From: Brachynemurus nebulosus | Lineage: Eukaryota > Arthropoda > Insecta > Neuroptera > Myrmeleontidae | Length of the DNA stretch: 64,000 nucleotides | Reading direction: 5' to 3' | Assembly (NCBI GenBank): GCA_035578155.1 | Contig: JAPWDM010000004.1 | Location: forward strand, 51,856,762 to 51,920,761 | Shown: positions 51,246 to 62,297 of the stretch, one piece after another | Layout: every line of letters begins with the position of its first letter | Position numbering within the stretch: the stretch's first letter is position 1 | Translations under genes and position numbers: made by a program | The notes under the pieces: generated by a model | The model's input: the letters and a program-made list of their open reading frames with translations, nothing else | Told to the model about the DNA's origin: nothing | The model's database searches: none

Positions 51246-52133
51246 TTTATAAATCACCTTATTAATATAGTTAAATCCGTACAATGATTGCGATAATACA
51301 ATTACGTGTTTTAACTTCATTAATAAAGCCATTTAAAGGAACTTTTCCATAAAAAAAAAATTAAAAACAATTTTTTTTATCAGTACCTAGAGTTGTAAAG
51401 ATTAAAAAGTGAATAATAAAACAAACACAAGATAATTTTGTTTTAAAGATGAAAAGAAAAAGGCAAACGAAAAGTTGGAAAAACCATCTCGGTCGATCGT
51501 TTCACACTCCTATGCCCCCGCCCCATTTTCCACACAACAATATTCTCTGCTCGTACCTACGGTTGTAACGGGAAGTTCGAACTTGACATTGTAACATAAC
51601 AGTGAGCTTGTATGGGTAAATGAGCTTGTACGTATTTACACGTGAGAAAGAATGGAGAAAATGAGAGAATGGTTAAATATCAGAGGCGGTACCTGTTTAG
51701 ATATTGTTTGGATAAATGCGTAGGACATTTGGTAATTATGGTTATTTAACGTGAAATAAAAAATAATTTGATATTTATATAAAACCGAAAAGATTTGTAA
51801 AATATCTACTATTTACAAAAGAAAAAACTAGAGCATTTTAAAGTTTACGAAATCATTTTTGGATTCTTTATTTTTTACTATTTAATATTCAAAACTTAAA
51901 CCAATTCTGACGTATAATTGTGAGATAAAAATTTTTAAAAATAAATTTTTCAAAGCGTTATATTTGACTGATTAACCAGAAAATCAGACTTCTCTTTGAG
52001 AATTTTTTTGTGAAAACGAAAAAATCAAACCAAATGAGAATTTAAGGGTTTATTCTACAAAGGGAAGAGACAGGCAAAATGGAAATAGTGAGTAAAATAA
52101 AATTTCGATATTATTCTACCTTATCCTTTAATA

Positions 52134-52470
52134 CAGGCATTTGTAATATACGGCCCGCGGGCCGGATCTCGCCTTCAACTTGATTTTATCCGACCCTCGT
52201 AACAATTTTTAAATCTTACTAAAGCTAACCCTTAAAAAACTTTAAAATTTTACTAATTTTACACTTTTAGAATATAATTTTTAGTTTATATTAATTGCAT
52301 AGATATTATTTTATATAGTGTATAATATTTTGACCGTTTGAGACCCTTTCGTTGTAATAAAACTACGAGTTTCCCTTTACACTGCTTTTTATAAATTCGA
52401 ATTATAGGTCCGGCTCGCGATTTGATATATCTGTTTTCCGACCCGCGGTCTTGACTTTATAAGTTGTATG
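52134..52470. mobile_element. Probable decayed hAT element
   Basis: CAGGCATTTGTAATATACGG followed by CCCGCGGGCCGG at the left, and CCGACCCGCGGTCTTGACTT at the right, resemble a common hAT end pattern. No clear target duplication. Confidence 0.45.
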
Positions 52471-52604
52471 TACATATGTCTACTTCAAATTTAGTCTTCT
52501 TTTAAAAGTTGTGCGAAAAGGAGTATTTTATTTTGGTTATGCTAAAATGATCAACTAATATGTCTTGCCTTTAATAATTTTAAAATAGTCAAATATTTTG
52601 TTTT

Positions 52605-53190
52605 TTAGGGTTCCAATGAAAATAATTCGGAATCCTTATGTATTCGTTATGTCTGTCTGTCCTTTTGTTTATCGGTTTACCACCCGTCCATAATTCTTAC
52701 ATCTTTCGGGTAATGAAAATAAAATGTGTGTACTACATGCTACAAGTACAAGTCTCAATTAACATCAGGCAGCAATTTTTTTTTTAATATCTTGAGGTAC
52801 TTTCCCGGATTTGAAAGTGGAGATAAAAATTTTTTCACATACCACATCGTGTTTGATATCATTAAAAACAGATCAGTATTCGATATCTACTCAAAATAAT
52901 AAAGGAATCTTACTTTAAATTTTTAAGCTAAGGAATTACCAATTAACTTGATTTTTCCTATTTTATAAATTTTATAATTGGTAAAATCTAAAATATTTAC
53001 TTTTTAAAAACTCGTTCTCATGTATAGTCCTCAATAATTCCCCAATTCCGCCGCCCATTTACAGCGGCAACATGTATTATTTACTAACTAATGATGTGTG
53101 CAGACTTTCTACAAAATTTTAAAGAATTCGAGGTATGATTTTTAACCTCTTAAAATAATATAACCCTAAAGAAAAAAGATTCTAGACTAA
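52605..53190 (+). repeat. Dispersed repeat (GGGTTCCAATGAAA family), copy 2
   Basis: Related to 44440-45190 but uninterrupted; it reads straight through the position where copy 1 carries the hAT MITE. Confidence 0.6.
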
Positions 53191-53262
53191 TGCAACCTCA
53201 TTCTAAACCTTTAAACCACTTTTCATCAAAATTGCTTAAAGGCTATAAGAAAAAGACTAAAT

Positions 53263-53265
<3 letters not shown>

Positions 53266-53344
<79 letters not shown>

Positions 53345-53351
53345 ATATATA
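53266..53351. repeat. (AT)n microsatellite
   Basis: TA dinucleotides, broken once near 53341. Confidence 0.95.
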
Positions 53352-54387
53352 TGTTAAAATGAACAAAATCGCAAGAACTTCCGTAACATTCCTTGTCAAT
53401 TCAATGGATTAAATCCTTTGAAAAATCCGCCCGTGTATGACTAACTTTCCTTAGGATTAGGAGTTCCAATCAGCCCATGCACTAATCACTGACAGTTAAA
53501 CAAAATATAATTTTTTCATTTAAATTTTTGTTATATTTTAAATTATATTGTAACTCATCTTAAAAGTTTCAAACTCTTTGTTACCTTCTTCCACTATCTA
53601 AAATTAAATAAAATAAAAATAAAAAAGAAATTTAACAATTTTCCTTTTTCTACCTTTTGTACGTACGTATGTATACCGCTAATGTTAAACTGTAATAAAC
53701 AGCACCCTATTCAGGCTATTGCGTTGTGAAAAGTGTGGCAGAATCAGTGGTTTAGTGTTTCTACAACGCAACGCTTGTTCATTCACTCACTGCACTGTTC
53801 ACTCACTCATGTTTGCTTGGTTTCGCATACTACATATTATAGCGTGGCGACCTCATAGTCCCGTATCAAGTTCATTCAGATTATTTCTACATCACATCCC
53901 GTACTCACACACTTTAAGTATTTTTTACTACAGAAAAAAAAGGAAAATATACGTGATTCTTTAGATTTACGTGATTTTGTAAAAGAATTATTTCAACAAA
54001 ATCAACGTTGATTTTATTTTATTATTTTATGGAAAGATAAATAACCAAATCTTTCAATTTCACTAAAACGAAATAGATCAAATAAAAAAACAAAATAAAA
54101 TAAATTATTTTCTAAATTTTTATAACGACTTAAGGAGTTATTCCGGGTTAAAAGCTAAAAAAGACACATTTTCAATAATTTTTTCTAAAGAAAATCACAC
54201 GGTCACGCAATCAGGTAAAAAAATCTGCACCATATTATGTTGTTATCCGCGCTTTAGAACTCATCCGCGATGGAATTCGTTCGCGCTTCCTTATTTAGAA
54301 CCTTTGTACTAACCATATCTTAAAATTTTAATCTAATCTGAATCACTTCTTGTAAATTTCCTTATTAACATTCAAATTTTGTTTCAG

Positions 54388-54561
54388 TGGCAAATATGGT
54401 TACATTACAAAACCTACAAAATCTTGCATCCCTTCAGCAGACGCTACCGCAATCCAATTCACTTGTGAATAATCTCCAAAGTATGTCAGGGTTGACCACT
54501 GCCAGCGGTTCAAATAGTCCACCCATTAACGCTCCATTAAATTTAAGTGTTAGCGCATCAG
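54388..54561 (+). CDS. pdm3: POU-domain factor, internal 174-nt exon with PLNLS motif
   Basis: A 58-codon exon between a TTTCAG acceptor (ending 54387) and a GTAAAA donor at 54562. Spliced to the previous exon it reads ...NGT-MANMVTLQNLQNLASLQ without a stop, then a Ser/Asn-rich stretch and APLNLSVSASG. It enters and leaves in phase 1, so it could be skipped without shifting the frame. The Leu/Gln-rich start and Ser/Pro-rich end look like a transcription-factor regulatory region. PLNLSV (54534-54551) resembles the PxDLS/PLNLS peptide that binds the corepressor CtBP. The preceding intron is 4192 bp and the following one 3465 bp. Reading on past the donor gives a short alternative tail that ends at 54641; I regard that as intron read-through rather than a product. 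Confidence 0.78.
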
Positions 54562-57500
54562 GTAAAATAAAAAATCTTCTATCAAAAAAATACCGTTCAA
54601 TTATTTTTAGCGGCCCTAAATGCTCTGAACAACTATTATAAGTGGAATATGTAAACAATATCATATTCATCGAAATTTCAATATAACGTTTTATCTGAAT
54701 TATATCTGAAGCCGTCAGAAAACGAAAACTATTTTCGGTGAAAGTTATAACTCGAAAACGATGCAAGATAGAAAAATGGAATTTCCACCATGAAGTAGAG
54801 ATGAAAGAGATGTATAAAAGGAATTAGAAAGTATATTTTTCAGAACCCTTATAATATCGAATGTTGTTTGTTACTAACTATAATGAATTAATGAGCATCA
54901 CAGGGCCCGCTATTTTATTATTATTAAAAGCTTTCATTTAACTTGCAATGTTAGTTTGTTTATTTAGATCAAATCTTGCAATCAAAATTTAGACAAGTTC
55001 TAATTGAGCTAGAGGTTTTAAATTTTTCGTCTGAGAATAACTATGATGACAATTCAATGATATACAACTAATTTTATTCTAAATTTTTTCAAAACTAGAA
55101 TTGTTGATTTTTAATCTTGTGCGACTTTTTTGACATTTCGAACTGTCAAATATTGTCCATTGATTATATTTCAATTCTTAGTTTCCATAGTTATGTTTGA
55201 TTTATCGGATCTGTCCAAAAGAAGGAGCTTCAGAAAAATGGCTGACAAAAAACTGCCTTAATATTAGTTTTATATATATAGTCCAAGCAAATTAAATTTT
55301 TACGTGCCAAAATCAGTACCTGGAAGGGAAGATACGAAAAAGATAGGAAAAAATCCGTAGAATTCGATGAACTATTTTTAAACAGCTGAATCATGTGGGA
55401 AGTTTGTCAAAATGGCGACCAAAGAAGGCCAAAAACAGTTTTTTGCATTTTTTAAAAAGACTGAATTTCGTACAAAAGTTGTAGAACTATTTAATTTCAA
55501 CAACATGAGACCAATTTCATGCAAATTAGTGCATAAACAAATTAGTTATCGCAAAAAAACCACCAAAAATCTCGATTTTTTCAATCGCTTATACTTTGAA
55601 GGGATAAAAATATTTTTTTATGAAACTTGGCAAAAGTATAGTCCCTGGCAAGTAGAATAGGAACGTTTTTGAAAAATTGCAAAACATTTGGTAATTTTTA
55701 CAAAAATCATTTTTTTTTAAAAAAAGACGTCGCAGAGTTTGATTTAACCAGGTTCTGAACCACCTGCAGACACGTTTACGAGTTTAAAATTTTCTTAAAG
55801 ATTTGTAGTAACCTATGCAATAAGTGCGCGCATTATTAAGTTATTCAAAGTATACAAAATAAATGATCGAAAGATTAATAATTTTTATGAATCCAGTAAA
55901 CTTCGATTATTTTTCATATTTTGAAATTTTATTTTTTTTGATTATATTTTTAAAAATCATTGGGTTAGAGCTGTAAATAGGTTGAAAAGTATTACTTATG
56001 ATTCTCCAGCCCCATTTTTTTGAGATAAAGTCATTTTCAATGGCTAAAGTGAAAAACTTCATAAGTCAATTTTTTCCAGTTTTGAGTTTTTACTCTTAAG
56101 AGTTTCAGAATAGTGCTTGGCACTAATCCACCAAATTTCGATTTTCAGCCTTATTTTGTTAAGATAAAGTTCATTTGCAGGCCAGATTTTTTATTGGGAC
56201 AATGAAGAATCTGGCCTGGAAAATGCAAATGAAACACAGATAACATTTGATAAATTGTATGTATGAGAGGCAACATATACCTACGGACTATACATATACA
56301 TACGTGTATACCTACTTGTATCGAATGTTTTAAAATTTACAGATTACATATTTATTGGAACAACAAAGAATCTGGCTTGAAAATCGACAGTTCAAGTTTA
56401 AAATCTTGGTAAGTGTATTTTTTAAATTTTCCGGCACTCGGAAGACTTCTCTCGGTACCACCTTTATTATTACCTATTTGATGTCTCTAGAAGCCATAAA
56501 TATGGGCTATCGCTTACGAGGTTTTGTGGGCTGATGCCTAGCATAACCGTGAAGCCCTTAAGAACAAAACCTTAAAACTAAAAAAAAAAAAAAATACTTA
56601 CGAAGTTTTTCACTTTAACCATTGAAAATGACATTATCTCAAAGAATGGGGCTGGAGAATCGTAAGTAATACTTTTCAACCTATTTACAGCTCTAACCTA
56701 ATGATTTTTAAAAACATAATCAAAAAAATAAAATTTCAAAATATGAAAAATAATCGAAGTTTACTGGACTCATAAAAATCATTAATCTTTCCGTCATTTA
56801 TTTTGTATACTTTGAGTAACTTAATAATGCGCGCACTTATTGCATACATTACTACAAATCTTTAAGAAAATTTTAAGCTCGTAAACGTGTCTGCAGGTGG
56901 TCCAGAACCTGGTTAAATCAAATTCTGCGAAAACGTCTTTTTTTCAAAAAAATTGATTTTTGTAAAAATTACCAAATGTTTTGCAATTTTTCAAAAACGT
57001 TCCTATTCTACTTGCCAGGGACTATACTTTTGCCAAGTTTCATAAAAAAATATTTTTATCCCTTTAAAGTATAAGCGATTGAAAAAATCGAGATTTTTGG
57101 TGATTTTTTTTGCGATAACTAATTTGTTTATGCACTAATTTGCATGAAATTGGTCTCATGTTGTTGAAATTAAATAGTTCTACAACTATTGTACGAAATA
57201 TTTTTTTGTACAAAATTCAGTCTTTTTAAAAAATGCAAAAAACTGTTTTTGGCCTTCGTTGGTCGCCATTTTGAGGAACTTCCCACTTGATTCAGCTGTT
57301 TAAAAATAGTTCATCGAATTCTACAGATTTTTCCCTATCTTTTCCATATTTTCCCTTCCAAGTAGTAATTTTGGCAAAAAACAAGGTTTTAATCAGTAAT
57401 TTGCTTGGACTAATAGTAACCAGTGCTATATTAAGAAAAAATGATAAATATTAGAACTGTTTGTATTTGGGTTGACACAAGTTCGTAGCAAAGGAATTTT

Positions 57501-58026
57501 GTTGAAGAAGAGAAAATTTGACATCTGTAAAACAGTTAAAATCTGGTTAAAATAGAAAAAAATGCGTGAACGAGTTAGTGAATATTACAATTTAGAGTAT
57601 ACAAACGTCAAATTGAAATAGCAAATGTCATAAAATAACTGGAGAACTGTAAATGAATGGAAAAATTAAATCAATTTCATTCATTTCAGATTTACAAAAT
57701 TCAGCTCATAAATGACATTTGAGCAAATGCACTTTAAGAATAGTCTGATTTTTCAACACCAGATGTCATACCGTCATTCGACAGATCCCAAAAGATAAAA
57801 AATTACGTCTTTAATTAATTTTTTTTTATTAATTAATTGTGATCAAACTAAAATTTTATAATTTATGTTGCATATTGCTTCAAACTTCACTCAAAATTTA
57901 TTTTATAGTTTTTAGCCAATTTTTAAATAAAAGTTTGCTTTAGAAATTTTTTCCTACTTTAATTTATTTGAATTTCAATTTACTGAAATTCTTTTATACT
58001 CTTCTTAACACATCTGCTTTTTTCAG
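54562..58026 (+). other. Intron of the POU gene (3465 bp)
   Basis: It starts GTAAAA and ends TTTTTTCAG. Most of it is taken up by the 2.1-kb palindromic element at 55281-57410; the remainder is AT-rich sequence without recognised features. Confidence 0.7.
55281..57410. mobile_element. 2.1-kb palindromic element in a POU-gene intron
   Basis: The left arm (55281 to about 56072) and right arm (about 56598-57410) are reverse complements with scattered mismatches; the loop is about 525 bp. The outer ends are GTCCAAGCAAATTA and its near inverse AATTTGCTTGGAC, flanked by TA (55279-55280, 57411-57412), suggesting a mariner-type target. An 82-codon frame in the left arm (55412-55660) has no recognised domain, and its mirror copy in the right arm is not maintained. 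A short perfect-ish palindrome (GGCCAGATT..AATCTGGCC) lies at 56180-56218. Confidence 0.85.
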
Positions 58027-59046
58027 TACCTACAAGTATAAATTCATCATCTAGTCCACCAAGTGAACCACCGTCACCAACTGGGGCGAAACATTCACCA
58101 CCTTCACTTCTAGGATCTCCACAATCGACTCCAACAACGGCCACGGCGCCTCCAACACCGGCAATGCCACAATTTATCTTGGCATCAGGACAATTAGTGC
58201 ATGGAATACAGGGTGCTCAATTATTAATTCCCACATCACAGGGAATTGCCACACAAACAATTCTCACAATTCCTGTAAATAATATTAACAGTAACGATCA
58301 AATTGTTAATTTAGCATTAAATAATGGTCAAATGATGACAACATCGCTAGCGAATTTACAGGCCATGGCTGTATCAAATTCACTATTAAATTCCGCTACA
58401 AATGTAGTACCATCTACAAATTCAAATCTTACATCGTCATTACTTAACCCCACCACCTTACCCCACCTACTAAATAATAACAACGCTGCCACCACAGCCC
58501 AGAAATTGCTCAGCGCATTCCAACAACAACAACAACAACAACAGCAGCAACAGCAATCGCAACGTCTCCTACAAAGCCCACCACCCCAATCCCTCCTAAC
58601 AACAGTGCCATCCTCCTCTTTAGCCTCTAGTCAAACATCACAATCCCAACATTCCCATTCCCAACAACCACAACAACAACCACCAGAAAATTGTAGTCCG
58701 GAACCACAAAATTTATCACAAAAATCCTCCACGTCAACCAATCAAAATAATCAACAAAATCAAAAACATCATAATATCTTTCATACAAGCACCTCATCGG
58801 ACACATCAAAACAAAATGGTTCATCCAACAATGCCACGTCATCGAATTCAATGGCTGCGGCACTTAACAGTATTAGTCGATTGACAGCAAACAACACTGA
58901 ATTGACAATTACAACAACACATGGCCCGGCATCGTCGGCATCCAATCAACACGGGGGCGCGTCCTCAATGAAATTATCTCCCGGCTCGATGAAAATGTCA
59001 CCGTGCACCGATACATCAACTGTTGATTTACTCATTGATTCACCAA
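58027..59046 (+). CDS. pdm3: POU class 6-like transcription factor, large Gln/Ser-rich exon
   Basis: A 1020-nt exon (340 codons) after a TTTTTTCAG acceptor ending at 58026 and before a strong GTAAGT donor at 59047. It is open throughout in the frame set by the previous exon. In order it shows a Ser/Pro/Thr-rich start (about residues 1-45), a conserved-looking core FILASGQLVHGIQGAQLLIP followed by ATQTILTIPV and NGQMMTTSLANLQAM (about 48-115), 12 consecutive Gln at 58521-58556, a Gln/His/Pro-rich stretch, PEPQNLSQ, a Ser/Asn-rich linker and a closing VDLLIDSPS. The core resembles the Gln-rich activation region of vertebrate POU6F2, which has a similar order of GQ, LP, MTLPLQNLQ and poly-Gln blocks. 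That makes a class 6 (pdm3) factor more likely than class 2 (nubbin/Oct). The DNA-binding domain should be encoded by later exons outside the window. It also enters and leaves in phase 1. Confidence 0.8.
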
Positions 59047-59454
59047 GTAAGTTTTATTAACAAAATATTCATTTTCATAGGCAGGGAAAGGGATTAGCTA
59101 CTTTTTTTTATACATGCTGTTTCAGCGAAGTAGGCACATACAAAATTTAACATGGGAACATATTGTTAACGTCACAGTGTAATTACATTATTTTTATGTA
59201 ATATCCTTGGTTATTAATAATTTTTTTCACTAAAAAAAAAGTAAATCTAACATCAAAAGAATAAGCTTACAGTAAATGTCCAATTTTTTACTAACAATAG
59301 ATATTATTATTTCTTCCATCAAGATTTAACAGAATTCAACAAGTAATGTATCTGTCAACAAAAAATAACCTCAGGGATCGCAGACGAAACCCAAATTTGT
59401 GGGATTCAAACTTTGTGTGTAGAATTCAAATAAAATTATCAAATGGATCACTTG
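59047..59454. other. Start of the next POU-gene intron
   Basis: Begins with GTAAGTTTTATTAA. AT-rich with no recognised exon; the downstream acceptor is not in the window as far as I can see. Confidence 0.55.
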
Positions 59455-59767
59455 CAGGGCTTAATTTGAGCTGAAACGCGACGGAACTGTGTTCCAGCGC
59501 CTTCCGAGAATTTTTTTTCCTAGAACTGTATGTTCCGGCATTTCCTAGCATTTTTTTTTATTTTTTTTTTTTTTTGACAAGTGTCTTAAGGGTAATCACA
59601 GCTCACGTTAGGTGAAGACCAAGACTTAAAGGACAGTTTTTTTTTGTTCGTCAGCGTCATTTTTAGGGAACACGACCCTTTTCTTTTGCTCGTCACTTTT
59701 TTGGGGGAATTTTTTTTAAAAATTGGAAAGACATTCCGGTACCTGCAATTTTAGAAATTAAGCCCTG
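59455..59767. mobile_element. hAT MITE with near-perfect TSD
   Basis: The left CAGGGCTTAATTTGAG and right TTTTAGAAATTAAGCCCTG are inverted repeats. Flanks ATCACTTG (59447-59454) and ATCACTAG (59768-59775) agree at 7 of 8. 313 bp. Confidence 0.8.
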
Positions 59768-60242
59768 ATCACTAGTATTTCAATATTAGTATATTAGTTT
59801 AAGATTTATTTATAATTATTGCAACATATTTACTGCTATTGGCTTTTAATTCAAGGTTGAAGGACCTAAGCACATAAGTCAAAAAATTTCATTTTTTAGT
59901 TACGAGTTGCTATACATTCTTTTTTATCAACTCTCAACCAGACTAAAGCACATAATATATCTTTTTTATTTTGCTAAAAAGTTATCTAATTTAAGATGTG
60001 CTAATAGAAAATAAAGTTTTTTGTGTTTCCTGTAAATTGACTAAAATAATTTGGACTTATATGAGTTATTTTTTTAGGTCCGCCGATACTATAATTATTT
60101 TTAAACATTCTTTAGAGACAATATCATTTTGACTTTTACTAAATATTCAATATCAATAAAATAAAGCACCCCTTGATTATTTCCCTATGTTAAAATTTAC
60201 CCTGTACATAAGTAGTAAGAATAACTTTTTTTAAATTTATAC

Positions 60243-62163
60243 TGGGCTCCAAAGGGCATAGCCGGGTAAGATAGGGAAAACGGCCCTTGACGCAAAATTG
60301 ATTATTTTTATAGGAAATAATACTTCTTAGCCCCAGATGCATTCCTGCCAAATTTCAACCCTCTGAGGCTAATAGTTTATGAATACACAAACAGACAAAA
60401 ATTTTCAAAAAAAATTTTTTTTACGAAATTACTGAGCCGATTTATTTGAGTTTAATATATATTGTGTACCCACCTTAGGCAAAGTAATAAAAAAAAAATT
60501 AACGTTATATCCCTATATTATACTAATTTTTTTAAATTTTTAAATTTAAATAAATTTTTTTTTGGCACTTACGTGCTAGCGACACCCACCATTTTTTGTT
60601 CAATAATATGTCTCTTAGTACTCTATAACATATATTTTTACGGAAAAATTTTAGTTGGTAGAATATAGTAATATTTCAATACAAATGCATGTCATGTTCG
60701 GTACTACATATATTACTTATGTATAAAAAGGACCATAAAGTAAAGCATCTGCCTGATTTCTAAAACACAGTAGAACTCTGAGGAGTGCAATAAAATGTTC
60801 TCTCCCCCCCTGAGTTGCAGTTCTTGGAGTTCCTGTGACGGTCTAAAAAAATTTATATTTTGACTTGTAATAAAAAATATGTTTTAACTTGTTAAAAAAT
60901 AATTTTCAAGGTTAATTTTACCATGAATCTGAATATTTGAATGAAATCAATAAAATTATCTCAACATACTTACTAATTAAAATTACATCTAACTCAGCAA
61001 AAATTATAAGTTTTAGAAACTTTATTTAAATAATGATAATCATAATAACAATAATACGTCTTAAATGTTATATTGCTTTAATAATAATAAGTATTAACTT
61101 AATAGATTGAAGCAAAAAACTTCAACAATATATAGTAACGACAACAGTCCGGCTAAAACTTGTTGTAGTTATAAAAATATGTAGATAAATTACATGTAGG
61201 TACATATAACTAACTAGAACAGACCCTCTCACTTGATGTTTTTGTTGCACTTCTTGAGGAGGTGCAGAAAGTGGATTTTTTCTGTAATATAATTACATAC
61301 GTTCATAACAACGAGAAACAAGCTTAGACAAATGTCTAGCTTTATCTGCTGTTTGTCTTCTTTTGTTAACACGATGACGGATCATGGGGAATGATAACGA
61401 AATGACCAACTGGTATACTATTTTGACAGCTAATAAACTTTGTATGAAATTGTTGACGTCGTAATACGTGGTGTATGAGCTAATAAAGTTTCACTTGACG
61501 TCTTACAAAGAAAACAACTCTAACAAAAGAGAAATCAATATCTATTTTGTTTTATTAATAAAAAAAGACAAACGGCAGGTAATGTTGGACTTGAGTAAAT
61601 TTAAACTAGTTTATCGTAGTTATGAACGTATGTAATTGTATTATTTTAGAAATAGGGTAGATATTTTACTTTATAGCCCTTTTTATACATAAGTAATATA
61701 TGTAGTACCTAACATGGTATGCATTTGTATTGAAATATTACTATGTTCTACCAACTGAAATTTTTCCATAAAAATCTATGTTATAGAGTACTAAGAGGCA
61801 TATTATTGAACAAAAAATGGTGGGTGTCGCTAACGCGTAAGTGCCAAAAAAAAATTTTCTTAAATTTAAAAATTTAAAAAAATTAGTATAATAAAGGGAT
61901 ATAAGGTTAATTTTTTTTTATTACTTTGCCTAAGGTGGGTACACAATATATATTAAACTCAAATAAATCGGCTCAGTAATTTCGTAAAAAAAAATTTTTT
62001 TTGAAAATTTTTGTCTGTTTGTTTATTCATAAACTATTAGCCTCAGAGGGTTGAAATTTGGCAGGAATGTATCTGGGGCTAAGAAGTATTATTTCCTATA
62101 AAAACAATCAATTTTGCGTCAAGGGCCGTTTTCCCTATCTTACCCGGCTATGTCCTTTTTGAC
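60243..62163. mobile_element. 1.9-kb inverted-repeat element
   Basis: Arms 60243 to about 60741 and about 61660-62163 are reverse complements over roughly 500 bp (GGCATAGCCGGGTAAGATAG ... and ... CTATCTTACCCGGCTATGTC). The loop (about 920 bp) contains the repeat shared with 4115-4235. The 68-codon frame at 60462-60668 lies in the left arm and has no recognised domain. It falls in the intron or flank after the large POU exon. Confidence 0.8.
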
Positions 62164-62193
62164 TATTTTTAGCCAGCAACTTAGTAACTTAAA

Positions 62194-62195
<2 letters not shown>

Positions 62196-62240
<45 letters not shown>
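62196..62240. repeat. (ATT)n microsatellite
   Basis: About 15 trinucleotide units, directly beside the inverted-repeat element. Confidence 0.95.
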
Positions 62241-62242
<2 letters not shown>

Positions 62243-62297
62243 AGATAGATTTACATATTTGAAAACAATTCACAACATTGACGGTATACAGACAACA

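Larger units (their letters stand above)
50196..54387 (+). other. Intron of the POU gene (4192 bp)
   Basis: It starts GTAAGC and ends TTTCAG. It contains a copy of the 43.6-kb repeat family in reverse orientation (50838-51245), a probable hAT element (52134-52470), a repeat copy related to 44440-45190 (52605-53190) and an (AT)n tract (53266-53351). A less AT-rich, apparently single-copy stretch lies at about 53700-53900. No further coding exon was recognised. Confidence 0.7.

Noticed and set aside
55412..55660. 82-codon + strand frame
   Set aside because: It lies in one arm of the 2.1-kb palindrome, the mirror copy does not keep the frame, and no domain is visible.
58627..58863. 78-codon minus-strand frame within the large POU exon
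   Set aside because: Antisense of the Gln/His-rich coding sequence (poly-Val from CAA repeats); a shadow.
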